DNA from: Bacteroidia bacterium
GTDB lineage: Bacteria > Bacteroidota > Bacteroidia > NS11-12g > UBA9320
NCBI GenBank assembly: GCA_020053795.1
Contig: JAGVMN010000049.1
Location: 1-36,557, forward strand
DNA: 36,557 bases
Direction of reading: 5' to 3'
The position numbers and the translations under genes are program-made. Under the pieces are notes generated by a model. It searched no databases and was not told the origin of the DNA. It saw nothing but the letters and a program-made list of their open reading frames with translations. This document shows, one piece after another, positions 15,645-24,974 of the stretch. Position 1 is the stretch's first letter, and each line of letters begins with the position of its first letter.

Positions 15645-18600
15645 ATGAAAAAAAAATACTTAGTAATCATGTCCGCATTGATTCAACTTTCATCTATTGA
15701 CTTATTTTCTCAAAACTTCTTTGTCAATGAGAACTTTTCATCCGCGTCAGGCTCAACACCACCAACAGGCTGGTCGCAAAATCAGCTCTACACTACTTCT
15801 CCTACAACAGATTTCTGGCGTTTTGACAACCCGGGATCTAAGTCACCCGGTGGTAATTTTTCGGGTGCTTTCGGAATTTTCGATAGCGAAAATTACTCAA
15901 ACAACGGAGCCTCCGAAAATATTGCATTAACAACACCGATTTTCAGCACCCAAGGGTTTGACACCGTTTGGATTAAGTTTGACATTGCCTTTGGGTCTGG
16001 CGGTACTGCCAATGGAAATCTTGAGGTTTTCGATGGGGTCAACTGGATAGAGGTGATAGATTATCCGAACACCGGTGTCACTGCAAGAACTGATTCGGTT
16101 AATGTTTCAGCCTTTATTAAAAACAACTGCAATGCCAGGGTCAGATTTCGCTGGTCGAGCAACAGTGGTGGCTGGTGGGCTATTGATAATGTGAAAATAT
16201 TTTCAAATGGATCGGCAAAAAATCTGAATATCAGTCCTGCGGCTTTGCTGTCTCCATTGAGCGGTATTTGTGCCAACCACTATGCCACCGTAAAAGTCAA
16301 AATCAAAAATGATGGTCTTTCAACGGTTACTTCAATGCCGGTGAGTGTTGAAGTTTTTGATGGAAATTCTACTCAAAGTTTCAGCGAAACAATTACCGGG
16401 TCATTGGCTGCCTGTCGAGATACGATTGTTACCCTTTCTTCAACAATTGATATTTTTAATGACTCGAATTACGTTTTAAAAGTGGTTACATCAATGTCGG
16501 GAGATCAGCAGGTTCCTAACAGCGATACCCTGAAAATAACTAATTTCAGAGTGACCCAATCTCCGCTTCTTCCATCCGACAAATTGACTAAAGTATGTGG
16601 GTATGGAGATATTACGGATTCTGTTGAAATAAGAGCAGATGAAGACGCCTTTTGGTACAATAGTTCAACCTCGGCCACTCCCATTCTGCGAAACAGTAAA
16701 ATAACCCTTAAAGCCATTTCGGAAGATACGACCGTTTATGTAGAAACTCTTAAAATGGCGAATGGCTTCTATCCGCTGACATCCTATACCCAGTGGGGCT
16801 GGACTGCTAATATTGCCAGTGGTATTTTTCTCAATATTACAGCCAAGACAGATGTTTTGATTGACTCACTTGAAATCAGATCGAGGGTCGGGGGAACTGT
16901 TGACTATGCCGTTGATATCAGAAAAGGCGGGTATATTGGCTATACTACCACTCCGACTGCGTGGAATACCGTGTATAAAGGTTCTGTGACCACAGGTACT
17001 TTGGTTCATACGCCGGTTTTTGTCGGTGGAATATCATTAAAGGCCAATGAAACTATTGGGGTATTTCTCTACACAACTTCAGCCTCAAACATTGAGTTTG
17101 CCTCAGGTCCGGTTTCCGGAGAAAATAATGATATCAGTTTTTATTCCAATGAGGTCAGTTCCAATGTAACATACAGCGGTACGCTCAGCAATTTTGGTTA
17201 TGGCGGACGGATATTCTATGTAAAACCTTGTTACAGCAACCGGGCCAAATACCAATATGACGTAGGCACCAGACCATTCGGTGCAAACATAATTCAGGGG
17301 CCTGTTTTCGAAGGTGTTTATGACGACCCTGATATTATAGCCGAAGGGAAAACACTCCAATACGATTTGGTGCCACCAACCGGATTTAATAATTCCGATT
17401 TTAACAATACCTGGCTGATCGACGAATTGTCGCTGATGACTATAAATGGAACTCAGGTTCCGGCTTCCGATACCCTTATTTTAGCCTTACCTTCTTCAGC
17501 CGGGAATGCCCGAATTCAATACAAGCCCGGCAAAGGTTGGGCAGATAGTACGATCGTTTTTAGAATGAGGGTAAGAGATCAAACCAATACCAGAGTTTGT
17601 GATTCATTAGTTCAGCGAATAATATTCGTTGCACCTACACCTGTTATCCAAAATCAGGTGTCCGATGCCTGTCTTGGAACGCCGGTTTTGTTTTATAACA
17701 ACTCAAAAATCAGTTCCGGGTTTATTTCTTATCAGTGGGATTTTGGAGACAGCACCTATTCCAATGTAAAAGATGCTATTCATTATTATAAAAAACAGGG
17801 TACCTACATGGTAAAACTCACCTTGACTTCTGATTTCGGAATTAAGGCAGACAGCGTTTTCAAAGTAACTATCTTCGAAATTCCGAGTGTAGATTTTAAA
17901 GTGGTTAATTCTTGTCAGGGAGAAGATGTAAAATTCATTAACAATACCAGTTTTTCAAGTGGAGGACTTATATATTCTTGGAATTTTGGTGATGGTCAAT
18001 CTTCATCAGACAAAGACCCAAAACATAGCTATTCACAGATTGGGGGCTATCTGGTAACTCTGGTAGCCAGAGCAAACGGATGTGAAGGCAGCCTTCAGAA
18101 AAATGCCAATCTTTTTGCTACTCCCAAAGCAGCGTTCACCTACGATGGCGATTGTACCGGACACGAAATATATTTTACCAATACTTCTACCATCAATATG
18201 GGCGAAAGTATAGGAACTACATGGTATTTTGACAATGGAGACTTGGGTACATTACCAGTGCAACCTCATATTTTTCTTACACCTGGAAACAAACCGGTGA
18301 AACTGATCGCCTTTTCTCAGTTTGGTTGTAAAGACAGTATTATAAAATCTGTCTTTGTGAAACCATCTCCGGTAGCCAGTTTCACTTTTGACAAGATATG
18401 CGACCTTGACCCTTCAAACTTTACGAATACAACTTTTGAACCAGCCGATGTCAAAGTTGATTATGTATGGGATTTTGGCGATGGCGAAACCTCTGTACAG
18501 AAAAACCCTACCCATCAGTACACCAAACTTGGTTATAAATTGATCACTCTTTCGGCCCGTGGTGACAATGGCTGCAGTGATAATACGGAGCAAAGAGTAT

Positions 18601-19400
18601 TAGTTGAGATTCAGCCAAAAGCAGATTTCGATGCAGCGGACGGATGCTGGGGTGAACCCATTAATTTTGTCAATAACTCCAGTGTTTTAAACGGAACTAT
18701 GCGGTTCTTCTGGCTATTTGGAGATGGTGACAGTTCTAAATTAATAGCCCCAAAGAAGATATATAAACCAACGCGGGGTACAAGTTATTCAGTAGTTTTG
18801 AAAGTAATGGTTGATGATGGATGTTTTAGTTTGGCAAACAAGGTTATAGATGTAGATATTTTACCTACCTGTGGTTTCTCCTACAAAATAAGCCAGAATG
18901 ATCGCAAAAAAATCACCTTTACTCCAAATGATTTGACATATCCGGCTGGTTCCTATTCATGGGTGTTTGAGGGTAGCGGATTTAGCAACGAAATGACACC
19001 AACCCACGTATTTGAATATTATGATACGGATTATAGAGTTATTTTTTCCATTACTTCTAAAGACGGATGCCGTTGCGTAGATTCAAGTGTTTATGTCAAA
19101 ACAGCATGGAGTGTGGGTATTCGAGGTATTTCCAAAAATGAAGAAATAATGGTTTATCCAAACCCGACTTCCGGATCTGTGACAATGAAAATAGACGATT
19201 GGAATCTGAACGATGAAGCCGCAATTATTGTAATGGATGCAACAGGTAGAAATGTGAAAACACTTCAAATGAAGGATAACCTGAATGGTGTCCAAACGAT
19301 CAATTTAGACGATTTAGTGAATGGCTACTATTGGATACAAGTGCGGAGCGGCGATCATAAATTTACCTCGAAAACTTTTCCAATAGTTCTTAAACGTTAG
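15645..19400 (+). CDS. PKD-domain surface protein with jelly-roll N-terminus and type A T9SS signal
   Basis: This 1251-residue secreted protein has a signal peptide at 1-23 (MKKKYLVIMSALIQL...DLFSQ). An in-frame TTG lies 15 nt upstream, but ATG 15645 gives the canonical Lys-rich n-region. Residues about 24-185 form a choice-of-anchor-J/MAM-like jelly roll (NENFSS, GWSQNQLYTT, WWAIDNVKIF). CARDB-like and Ig-like parts follow. About six PKD modules at roughly 675-1160 carry WDFGD or WNFGDG cores and Cys-bracketed ends like those of the 7468-12288 protein. The C-terminus (MVYPNPTSGSVTMKI, GYYWIQVRS) is a type A T9SS sorting domain (TIGR04183), normally cleaved by PorU with attachment to A-LPS. 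It is probably an adhesin or matrix protein; the ligand is unknown. No enzyme domain is recognised. Confidence 0.88.
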   Translation: MKKKYLVIMSALIQLSSIDLFSQNFFVNENFSSASGSTPPTGWSQNQLYTTSPTTDFWRFDNPGSKSPGGNFSGAFGIFDSENYSNNGASENIALTTPIFSTQGFDTVWIKFDIAFGSGGTANGNLEVFDGVNWIEVIDYPNTGVTARTDSVNVSAFIKNNCNARVRFRWSSNSGGWWAIDNVKIFSNGSAKNLNISPAALLSPLSGICANHYATVKVKIKNDGLSTVTSMPVSVEVFDGNSTQSFSETITGSLAACRDTIVTLSSTIDIFNDSNYVLKVVTSMSGDQQVPNSDTLKITNFRVTQSPLLPSDKLTKVCGYGDITDSVEIRADEDAFWYNSSTSATPILRNSKITLKAISEDTTVYVETLKMANGFYPLTSYTQWGWTANIASGIFLNITAKTDVLIDSLEIRSRVGGTVDYAVDIRKGGYIGYTTTPTAWNTVYKGSVTTGTLVHTPVFVGGISLKANETIGVFLYTTSASNIEFASGPVSGENNDISFYSNEVSSNVTYSGTLSNFGYGGRIFYVKPCYSNRAKYQYDVGTRPFGANIIQGPVFEGVYDDPDIIAEGKTLQYDLVPPTGFNNSDFNNTWLIDELSLMTINGTQVPASDTLILALPSSAGNARIQYKPGKGWADSTIVFRMRVRDQTNTRVCDSLVQRIIFVAPTPVIQNQVSDACLGTPVLFYNNSKISSGFISYQWDFGDSTYSNVKDAIHYYKKQGTYMVKLTLTSDFGIKADSVFKVTIFEIPSVDFKVVNSCQGEDVKFINNTSFSSGGLIYSWNFGDGQSSSDKDPKHSYSQIGGYLVTLVARANGCEGSLQKNANLFATPKAAFTYDGDCTGHEIYFTNTSTINMGESIGTTWYFDNGDLGTLPVQPHIFLTPGNKPVKLIAFSQFGCKDSIIKSVFVKPSPVASFTFDKICDLDPSNFTNTTFEPADVKVDYVWDFGDGETSVQKNPTHQYTKLGYKLITLSARGDNGCSDNTEQRVLVEIQPKADFDAADGCWGEPINFVNNSSVLNGTMRFFWLFGDGDSSKLIAPKKIYKPTRGTSYSVVLKVMVDDGCFSLANKVIDVDILPTCGFSYKISQNDRKKITFTPNDLTYPAGSYSWVFEGSGFSNEMTPTHVFEYYDTDYRVIFSITSKDGCRCVDSSVYVKTAWSVGIRGISKNEEIMVYPNPTSGSVTMKIDDWNLNDEAAIIVMDATGRNVKTLQMKDNLNGVQTINLDDLVNGYYWIQVRSGDHKFTSKTFPIVLKR

Positions 19401-19438
19401 TTAATCTTTTTTCTTTTTGGTCGTAAGAGCAAGTTTGC

Positions 19439-19990
19439 ATGCTGCATCTTAATTTTCAACCTTTTCCCTTGCTTCAAACAGAAAGGTTGAGCCTCAGAAA
19501 TTTGGGCCCCGAAGATGGCGAAGATATGTTTTCGCTCCGCACGAATATAGATGCCATGAGGCATATTGAAAGGCCGATGCCATCATCTTTGTTTGATGCT
19601 CTCACATTGATTGAGCGAATAAATAATGGCATGGACAATAAGACTGATATAGGTTGGGGTATCACTTTTAAAAACCAAAGCAGCCTGATCGGCTCAATAG
19701 GACTGCACCACATAGATGCTGACCATTGGCGGGCAGAGATTGGGTACATGTTATTCCCGGAATATTGGAATAAAGGGTTGATGACCGAAGCCATTAAAGC
19801 TGTGCTGGATTATGGATTTAGTACTATGAATCTCCACAACATCGAGGCACAGATAAATCCGGATAATGTACGGTCAGCAGCTTTGCTGAAGAAAATGGGC
19901 TTTCATAAAGAGGCTTATTTCAAAGAGAACTACTTCTATGATGGTAAGTTTCTGGATACGGAAGTGTATTTGTTGTTAAATAACTTGTGA
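19439..19990 (+). CDS. GNAT-family N-acetyltransferase (RimJ/RimL type)
   Basis: This 183-residue cytoplasmic acetyltransferase uses acetyl-CoA. It opens with LQTERLSLRNLGPEDGEDMF, the usual RimJ/RimL N-terminus. The central WGITFKNQSSLIGSIGL strand, the acetyl-CoA-binding region AEIGYMLFPEYWNKGLMTEA (about 98-117) and NPDNVRSAALLKKMGF (about 140-155) mark the Acetyltransf_3 family. Members acetylate ribosomal protein N-termini or small amines; the substrate here cannot be assigned. The ATG lies 38 nt after the PKD gene stop and directly follows GTTTGC, so independent transcription is possible. It converges with fhs. Confidence 0.92.
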   Translation: MLHLNFQPFPLLQTERLSLRNLGPEDGEDMFSLRTNIDAMRHIERPMPSSLFDALTLIERINNGMDNKTDIGWGITFKNQSSLIGSIGLHHIDADHWRAEIGYMLFPEYWNKGLMTEAIKAVLDYGFSTMNLHNIEAQINPDNVRSAALLKKMGFHKEAYFKENYFYDGKFLDTEVYLLLNNL

Positions 19991-20038
19991 TCTTTCTACG
20001 ATGTGAAAGAAGTGTTAAAATTCTGAAATGACAAATAC

Positions 20039-20055
20039 GTTCAGTTCAACTGAAC
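20039..20055. repeat. 17-base near-perfect palindrome between convergent GNAT and fhs genes
   Basis: GTTCAGTT-C-AACTGAAC forms 8-base arms around a single central base. It lies between two convergent stop codons. No T-run follows on either strand, so a classic terminator is not supported. It could be a weak bidirectional hairpin or a protein site. Confidence 0.4.
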
Positions 20056-20071
20056 AAAAGAATTAAAACAA

Positions 20072-21757
20072 TCACGACAATCCCGAAATCTTACCGTCAT
20101 TATCAATATGCATTCCTTCCGAAGCTGGCACTGCCGGCAATCCGGGCATACGCATCATGCTTCCAAGTATTGGGATTACGAATCCTGCACCGGCGGCAAA
20201 TTCGAATTCGCGGATTACAATTCTGAAACCTCTGGGACGGCCAATGAGCTTTTCGTTGTCAGAAAAAGACTTTTGCGTTTTGGCCATGCAAACCGGCAAG
20301 TGGTTCAATCCTAATTGCTCAATGGTTTTCAAACCGGCCATGGCCTCTGAAGTAAAATCAACCCCATCTGCCCCGTAAATCTCTTCAGCTATGATTTCTA
20401 TTTTGGTTTTTACATTCAGTTCCCAACTGTACAAGGGTCTGAAATGGTTGTTGCCCGTTTCAATTTCCTTAACCACGGCCTCTGCCAATTCCTGTGTCCC
20501 ATTTCCTCCTAGAGCAAAACCTTTGGATGGAACAGCCTGAACACCTAAAGCGGCACAAGATTTTATTACAAATTCCACTTCTTCATCACTGTCGGTTGGA
20601 AAAGCATTGATGGCTACGACAGGATTCAATCCGAATTTTTTGCAGTTCTCGATATGCTTGGCCAGGTTTTCAAATCCTTTGGTCACCCGGTCCAAACTTG
20701 TGGTATTGTATTCATCGGCTTTGGCTCCGCCGTGATGTCTTAAAGCCCGGATGGTTGCCACCAAAACCAGAGCTTTCGGTTTTAAATCAGCAGACACACA
20801 TTTGATATTTAAGAACTTTTCTGCACCCAGATCGGCTCCGAATCCGGCTTCTGTGACGACATAATCAACCAAAGACAATCCCATTTTAGTGGCAATAATG
20901 GTATTGGTGCCCTGTGCGATATTAGCGAAAGGACCGCCATGAATAATACATGGATTATTTTCCAACGTTTGCACCAGATTAGGTTTGATGGCATCTTTTA
21001 AGAGAATCGCCATTCCGTTTTCTGCATTAAGGTCTCTGGCATAAATGGCTTTTTTGTCAAAAGTAAAACCGATGAATATATTGCCCAATTTACTTTTCAG
21101 GTCTTCGAAACTCTGAGCCATACAAAGTATTGCCATGACTTCAGATGCTGCGGTAATATTAAATCCGTCTTCGCGGGGAATACCGTTGGCAGTTCCGCCC
21201 AATCCAATGACAATGTTTCTCAAAGCCCGGTCATTCATGTCCATTACCCTTTTCCAAACTATGGTTCGCGGATCGAGTCCCAGATTGCGGCTTTTACTTT
21301 GAAGGTTGTTATCAATAAGTGCGGCCAAAAGATTGTTGGCCTTTTCTATGGCTGAGAAATCTCCGGTGAAATGAAGATTGATATCTTCCATAGGCACCAC
21401 CTGAGAATAACCACCACCGGCAGCACCACCTTTCATCCCAAAGACAGGCCCCAGAGAAGGTTCACGCAAAACAGCCATCGCTTTTTTCCCTATTTTGTTC
21501 AACCCTTCGACCAAACCTATTGAGGTTGTCGTTTTTCCTTCACCGGCAGGGGTAGGGGTAATGGCTGTGACAAGTACCAGATTGCTTTTGGCTACCTTTT
21601 CCGAGTCAATTAATGTCAGAGGTAACTTGGCCTTATATTTACCATACATTTCGAGATCATCCTCAGGTATTCCTATCCTTCCGGCGATTTCTTTTATGTG
21701 CAACATCCTGGCCTTTTGGGCGATTTCGATGTCTGATAAAAATTTGCTTTCGTTCAT
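20072..21757 (-). CDS. fhs: Formate--tetrahydrofolate ligase
   Basis: Fhs activates formate with ATP and condenses it with tetrahydrofolate to give 10-formyl-THF, feeding purine and fMet-tRNA synthesis. The 561 residues match the family length of about 555-560. The P-loop-like ATP site TPAGEGKTTTS lies at 69-79, followed by REPSLGPVFGMKGGAAGGG (about 98-116), HFTGDFSAIE, the PFANIAQGTN segment (near 275) and VTEAGFGADLGAEKF (near 300). The ATG is preceded by AAGGA with almost no spacing and by a -7 box. It stands alone. With purA in the same window it belongs to purine/one-carbon supply, but the two are not linked in one operon. Confidence 0.98.
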   Translation of the reverse strand: MNESKFLSDIEIAQKARMLHIKEIAGRIGIPEDDLEMYGKYKAKLPLTLIDSEKVAKSNLVLVTAITPTPAGEGKTTTSIGLVEGLNKIGKKAMAVLREPSLGPVFGMKGGAAGGGYSQVVPMEDINLHFTGDFSAIEKANNLLAALIDNNLQSKSRNLGLDPRTIVWKRVMDMNDRALRNIVIGLGGTANGIPREDGFNITAASEVMAILCMAQSFEDLKSKLGNIFIGFTFDKKAIYARDLNAENGMAILLKDAIKPNLVQTLENNPCIIHGGPFANIAQGTNTIIATKMGLSLVDYVVTEAGFGADLGAEKFLNIKCVSADLKPKALVLVATIRALRHHGGAKADEYNTTSLDRVTKGFENLAKHIENCKKFGLNPVVAINAFPTDSDEEVEFVIKSCAALGVQAVPSKGFALGGNGTQELAEAVVKEIETGNNHFRPLYSWELNVKTKIEIIAEEIYGADGVDFTSEAMAGLKTIEQLGLNHLPVCMAKTQKSFSDNEKLIGRPRGFRIVIREFEFAAGAGFVIPILGSMMRMPGLPAVPASEGMHIDNDGKISGLS

Positions 21758-21775
21758 TCCTTTTTAATTTGGCGG

Positions 21776-21783
21776 CAAACTTA
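21776..21783 (-). promoter_or_regulatory. -7 box TAAGTTTG upstream of fhs
   Basis: TAAGTTTG (21783-21776) matches TAnnTTTG and lies 18 nt before the fhs ATG. No TTG is seen at the -33 distance. Confidence 0.4.
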
Positions 21784-21883
21784 AGAGAAAATTGGTTTCA
21801 TTGAATCCATCATTAATTAAGTTGATGTCAAAAACCAGATTATTCAAAATTTCGACTTTCATGTACAATTGAAATTCATAATT

Positions 21884-21891
21884 TATTTTTG
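21884..21891 (+). promoter_or_regulatory. -7 box TATTTTTG upstream of tRNA-Pro
   Basis: TATTTTTG matches TAnnTTTG and ends 9 bases before the first base of the tRNA. The expected transcription start therefore lies just ahead of the mature 5' end. Confidence 0.45.
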
Positions 21892-21900
21892 CACCTCAAT

Positions 21901-21974
21901 CGGGGTGTAGCACAGCCAGGTAGTGTGCCACGTTCGGGACGTGGAGGTCGGAGGTTCGAATCCTCTCACCCCGA
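21901..21974 (+). tRNA. tRNA-Pro, anticodon CGG
   Basis: A complete 74-base cloverleaf reads the CCG codon. The acceptor stem CGGGGTG pairs with CACCCCG (21967-21973). The D stem is GCAC/GTGT with a G-U pair. The anticodon stem CCACG/CGTGG encloses loop TTCGGGA with anticodon CGG (21935-21937). The T stem GGAGG/CCTCT encloses TTCGAAT. The discriminator is A21974. The following bases are CTA rather than CCA, so the CCA end is not encoded and must be added enzymatically. It is flanked by fhs and prfC on the opposite strand. Confidence 0.97.
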
Positions 21975-22062
21975 CTAAAAGTTATGAATGATAAGATATG
22001 AGTTAAGAAGTGCGGTGCCTATCTTAATTCGTAATTTGTAGATTGTAATTTGAATTTCATAA

Positions 22063-23655
22063 TTACCCAATCCCCACTTTAAATTCAGAGGTTTCGTGAA
22101 AGGTAATCTCAGGATTATTTTCTCTCGCCATACGAAGCACATACGGCGTTTGAGCTAAAAAGACCCGATTGCCATCTTTGTCCAAAACGATTTCCTTTTG
22201 CTTGTATTTGCAAAAATCATTTAAAGCAGTTGTGGGGCCGGTCATCCAGCATGCTTTGTGAAACTGAACATTGTCGAAACGGCAACTGGCGTTATACTCA
22301 TGCTTCAGGCGATGTTGAATCACCTCAAACTGAAGTTCGCCGACTGTTCCGATGTATTTTCTATTTCCGGGTTGCTGGCGGAAAAGCTGGGCCACGCCTT
22401 CATCGGTCAGTTGTTCGATGCCTTTTTCCAGTTGTTTGGTTTTCATCGGATCAGTGTTGATCACCTCTTTGAAGATTTCAGGCGAAAAACTTGGAATCCC
22501 CATGAACATGATTTCTTCACCTTCAGTCAGCGTGTCGCCAATCTTAAAATTTCCGGTATCGTACAAACCAACAACGTCACCCGGATAAGCTTCTTCAATG
22601 ATGCTCTTGCTTTGAGCCATGAAGTTATAGGGGTTATTGAACCGAAGATTTTTGTGTAGCCTGACGTGGTTGAAAAACTTGTTTCGTTCGAATTTGCCGG
22701 AACATACCCGCAAAAATGCAATCCTGTCGCGGTGGTTTGGGTCCAGGTTGGCATGTATTTTAAATACGAAGCCCGAAAATTTTGGTTCCAGCGGTTCTAC
22801 TTCTCTGACATTGGTGGGTCTTGCCCGTGGGCCGGGGGCCAATTCAACAAAGGTGTCCAACAATTCTTTTACACCGAAATTGTTAACGGCAGAGCCAAAA
22901 AATACCGGAGCCAAGAGGCCTTCCTGATACATGGCAGGGTCAAAAGGTTCGTAAAGTTCTTCTACAAATTCAATATCATGTGCTAATTGTTCTGAGGCCT
23001 TTTCCCCAATCAGAGCAGGCAATTGGGGATCATCAATGCCTTTGAGGGTTACTACTTCATCGGTTCTTTTGGTTTTGCTCGCTTCAAAAAGATTCAGACT
23101 ATGGTTATACATTAAATAGACACCTTTAAATGTTTTGCCCATTCCAATAGGCCAACTCAGCGGTCTTACAGAAATAGATAATTCCTTTTCGAGTTCTTCC
23201 AGCAAGTCGAAAGGGTCCCGTCCCTCACGATCCAATTTATTGATAAACACAATAACCGGAGTGCTTCGCATCCGGCAAACCTGCATCAGTTTCCTGGTCT
23301 GTTCCTCCACACCCTTCACACTGTCAATCACCAGTATAACACTGTCTACTGCCGTCAAAGTTCTATAGGTGTCCTCGGCAAAATCCTTGTGACCGGGCGT
23401 GTCGAGTATATTAACGATCTTGTCTTTATAATGAAAAGACATGACGGATGTGGCCACTGAAATTCCGCGTTGTTTTTCAATTTCCATGAAATCTGAAGTT
23501 GCGGTTTTGGTTATCTTATTGCTTTTCACCGCACCGGCAATTTGTATGGCACCGCCAAACAAGAGCAATTTTTCAGTCAGTGTTGTTTTCCCGGCGTCAG
23601 GGTGACTGATGATGCCAAAAGTCTTGCGTTTGTTGATTTCCTGCTGAAGCGTCAT
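22063..23655 (-). CDS. prfC: Peptide chain release factor 3
   Basis: RF3 is the translational GTPase that removes RF1/RF2 from the ribosome after termination. The 530 residues match the family (about 525-530). The G domain shows G1 [15 protein letters not shown] (17-31), the TSVMSF switch region, G3 [14 protein letters not shown], and G4 [14 protein letters not shown], whose ELEKEL tail is typical of RF3 rather than EF-G. Later blocks are [37 protein letters not shown] and [16 protein letters not shown]. The gene stands alone. Its promoter (TTG-N22-TAATTTTG) overlaps that of the divergent cyclophilin gene. Confidence 0.98.
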   Translation of the reverse strand: MTLQQEINKRKTFGIISHPDAGKTTLTEKLLLFGGAIQIAGAVKSNKITKTATSDFMEIEKQRGISVATSVMSFHYKDKIVNILDTPGHKDFAEDTYRTLTAVDSVILVIDSVKGVEEQTRKLMQVCRMRSTPVIVFINKLDREGRDPFDLLEELEKELSISVRPLSWPIGMGKTFKGVYLMYNHSLNLFEASKTKRTDEVVTLKGIDDPQLPALIGEKASEQLAHDIEFVEELYEPFDPAMYQEGLLAPVFFGSAVNNFGVKELLDTFVELAPGPRARPTNVREVEPLEPKFSGFVFKIHANLDPNHRDRIAFLRVCSGKFERNKFFNHVRLHKNLRFNNPYNFMAQSKSIIEEAYPGDVVGLYDTGNFKIGDTLTEGEEIMFMGIPSFSPEIFKEVINTDPMKTKQLEKGIEQLTDEGVAQLFRQQPGNRKYIGTVGELQFEVIQHRLKHEYNASCRFDNVQFHKACWMTGPTTALNDFCKYKQKEIVLDKDGNRVFLAQTPYVLRMARENNPEITFHETSEFKVGIG

Positions 23656-23672
23656 GGTTCAATAAAAGTCGG

Positions 23673-23705
23673 CAAAATTAAACCTTTGATGCCTGATTAA
23701 GTCAA
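23673..23705 (-). promoter_or_regulatory. Promoter of prfC (TTG-N22-TAATTTTG)
   Basis: On the minus strand TTG (23705-23703) precedes TAATTTTG (23680-23673) by 22 bases, inside the Bacteroidota spacing range. It overlaps the divergent promoter of the cyclophilin gene. Confidence 0.45.
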
Positions 23706-23720
23706 GTTGAATTATCTTTG
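23686..23720 (+). promoter_or_regulatory. Promoter of the cyclophilin gene (TTTG-N23-TATCTTTG)
   Basis: TTTG (23686-23689) and TATCTTTG (23713-23720) are 23 bases apart, at the upper limit of the usual range. The -7 box covers an in-frame TTG at 23718, which argues that translation starts at ATG 23748. Confidence 0.5.
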
Positions 23721-23747
23721 CTGCACAAAAAAAGAAGAAAATATATT

Positions 23748-24356
23748 ATGAAAACATTTTTTATCGGAATGGTTATTTTAGTAATCGCGTCCTGCAGTGT
23801 TCCATACAAGGAACTGATAAATGAGTTGGATTTAAAGGACGGGCTCTATGCAGAAATGACGACATCGAAAGGAAAAATATACTTACAATTAGAATACCTT
23901 AAGGCTCCATTGACAGTATCCAATTTTGTCGGTCTGGCCCAAGGTACTATTCCGAACAAAGCAAAAAAAGCGGGTGAACCATTTTACAATGGCCTCAAGT
24001 TTCACAGGGTAATCCCGAAGTTTATGATACAGGGAGGAGATCCGGCCGGAAACGGAACCGGTGGACCGGGCTATTCTTTTAAAGATGAATTTGATGCAAC
24101 TTTGAAACACGATACAACCGGAATCCTCTCCATGGCCAACTCTGGACCGAATACCAATGGCAGCCAGTTTTTTATTACGCATGTTAAAACCAATTGGCTG
24201 GATGGAAGACATGCAGTTTTTGGTCGCGTCATCAAAGGTCAAAATGTGGTTGATGCCATTGAGCAGGGAGATTCCATCATTGAAATCAAAATCATTCCCG
24301 TGGGCAAAGAGGCGTCAAAATTCAATGCTCTCGAAACTTTTAACCGTTTGAAATAA
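23748..24356 (+). CDS. Lipoprotein peptidyl-prolyl cis-trans isomerase (cyclophilin type)
   Basis: This 202-residue isomerase catalyses cis-trans isomerisation of X-Pro bonds. The signal peptide ends in the lipobox IASC (C16), so it should be lipid-anchored and act on envelope proteins. The cyclophilin domain (about 28-190) shows the active-site run FHRVIPKFMIQGGDPAGNG, then GSQFFIT and WLDGRHAVFGRV, which cover the catalytic Arg and the hydrophobic proline pocket. An upstream in-frame TTG at 23718 lies inside the -7 box, so ATG 23748 is chosen. The stop and the next gene's start overlap as TAATG, so the downstream SRPBCC gene is probably translationally coupled. Confidence 0.93.
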   Translation: MKTFFIGMVILVIASCSVPYKELINELDLKDGLYAEMTTSKGKIYLQLEYLKAPLTVSNFVGLAQGTIPNKAKKAGEPFYNGLKFHRVIPKFMIQGGDPAGNGTGGPGYSFKDEFDATLKHDTTGILSMANSGPNTNGSQFFITHVKTNWLDGRHAVFGRVIKGQNVVDAIEQGDSIIEIKIIPVGKEASKFNALETFNRLK

Positions 24357-24802
24357 TGCCTCGTTTGGTTCTCAGAACCAGAGTCAGGGGCAACCCAATA
24401 GCAATTATTTCACGTTTCGATAGGGCGTTATTCAACTACTTATTACCCTCGAAATGGATAGTCACGGTGAACACATTTGAAGGAAGTAGGCCAGGTGATA
24501 GGGTTAAGGTTGAGTTTTTGTTTCCCTACAAAGCAAGAATGGATGTGGAGATTTTCTCTGAACAGATAAATGAGAAGGAATGCTGGTTTACCGACGAAGG
24601 TCATAAATTGCCATTTGGGCTCAAGTATTGGAAGCATAAACACAGGTTCATAGCAGATGGAAAATGCTGTATTATTTCGGATGAAATTGAGTTTCGAGCT
24701 TCATTTTGGCTTCAGGAATTGATTTATAAAATGGCATTTAGAATTGTTTTTTCAACAAGAAGAAAAAAATACAAAACATATTTTGGAACCTGTTACAATT
24801 GA
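24356..24802 (+). CDS. SRPBCC (START-like) family protein
   Basis: This 148-residue cytoplasmic protein has no signal peptide. The order of elements suggests a START/SRPBCC ligand-binding cup: VLRTRVRGNPIAII, FDRALFNYLLP, GDRVKVEFLF, WFTDEGHKLPFGLKYWKHKHRF, CCIISDEIEF, then an amphipathic C-terminal helix rich in aromatic residues. I recall similar Bacteroidota proteins labelled SRPBCC or ligand-binding. Its ATG overlaps the cyclophilin stop (TAATG). It precedes an FAD amine-oxidase-like gene by 172 bases, so it may bind a lipid or isoprenoid substrate of that enzyme; this is inference from context. Confidence 0.6.
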   Translation: MPRLVLRTRVRGNPIAIISRFDRALFNYLLPSKWIVTVNTFEGSRPGDRVKVEFLFPYKARMDVEIFSEQINEKECWFTDEGHKLPFGLKYWKHKHRFIADGKCCIISDEIEFRASFWLQELIYKMAFRIVFSTRRKKYKTYFGTCYN

Positions 24803-24931
24803 ACAATGTCACCTCAAAATCAACTAATTTATTGCAAAAGATATGAGTACTGCATTTGAACTAATCAGGAGTTGTTAACATCAGAGTTGAGATCAATGGA
24901 TTTCACAAATGGATAGGAAACAGGGAACCTG

Positions 24932-24939
24932 TATATTTG
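24932..24939 (+). promoter_or_regulatory. -7 box TATATTTG upstream of the FAD oxidoreductase gene
   Basis: TATATTTG is a perfect TAnnTTTG match lying 35 nt before the ATG at 24975. No -33 TTG is visible. Confidence 0.4.
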
Positions 24940-24974
24940 GCGTCAGAACTTAATATGGCATCCGTGAAATTCAA

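Noticed and set aside
21975-21977. Possible encoded CCA end of tRNA-Pro
   Set aside because: The bases are CTA, so the CCA tail is not encoded.
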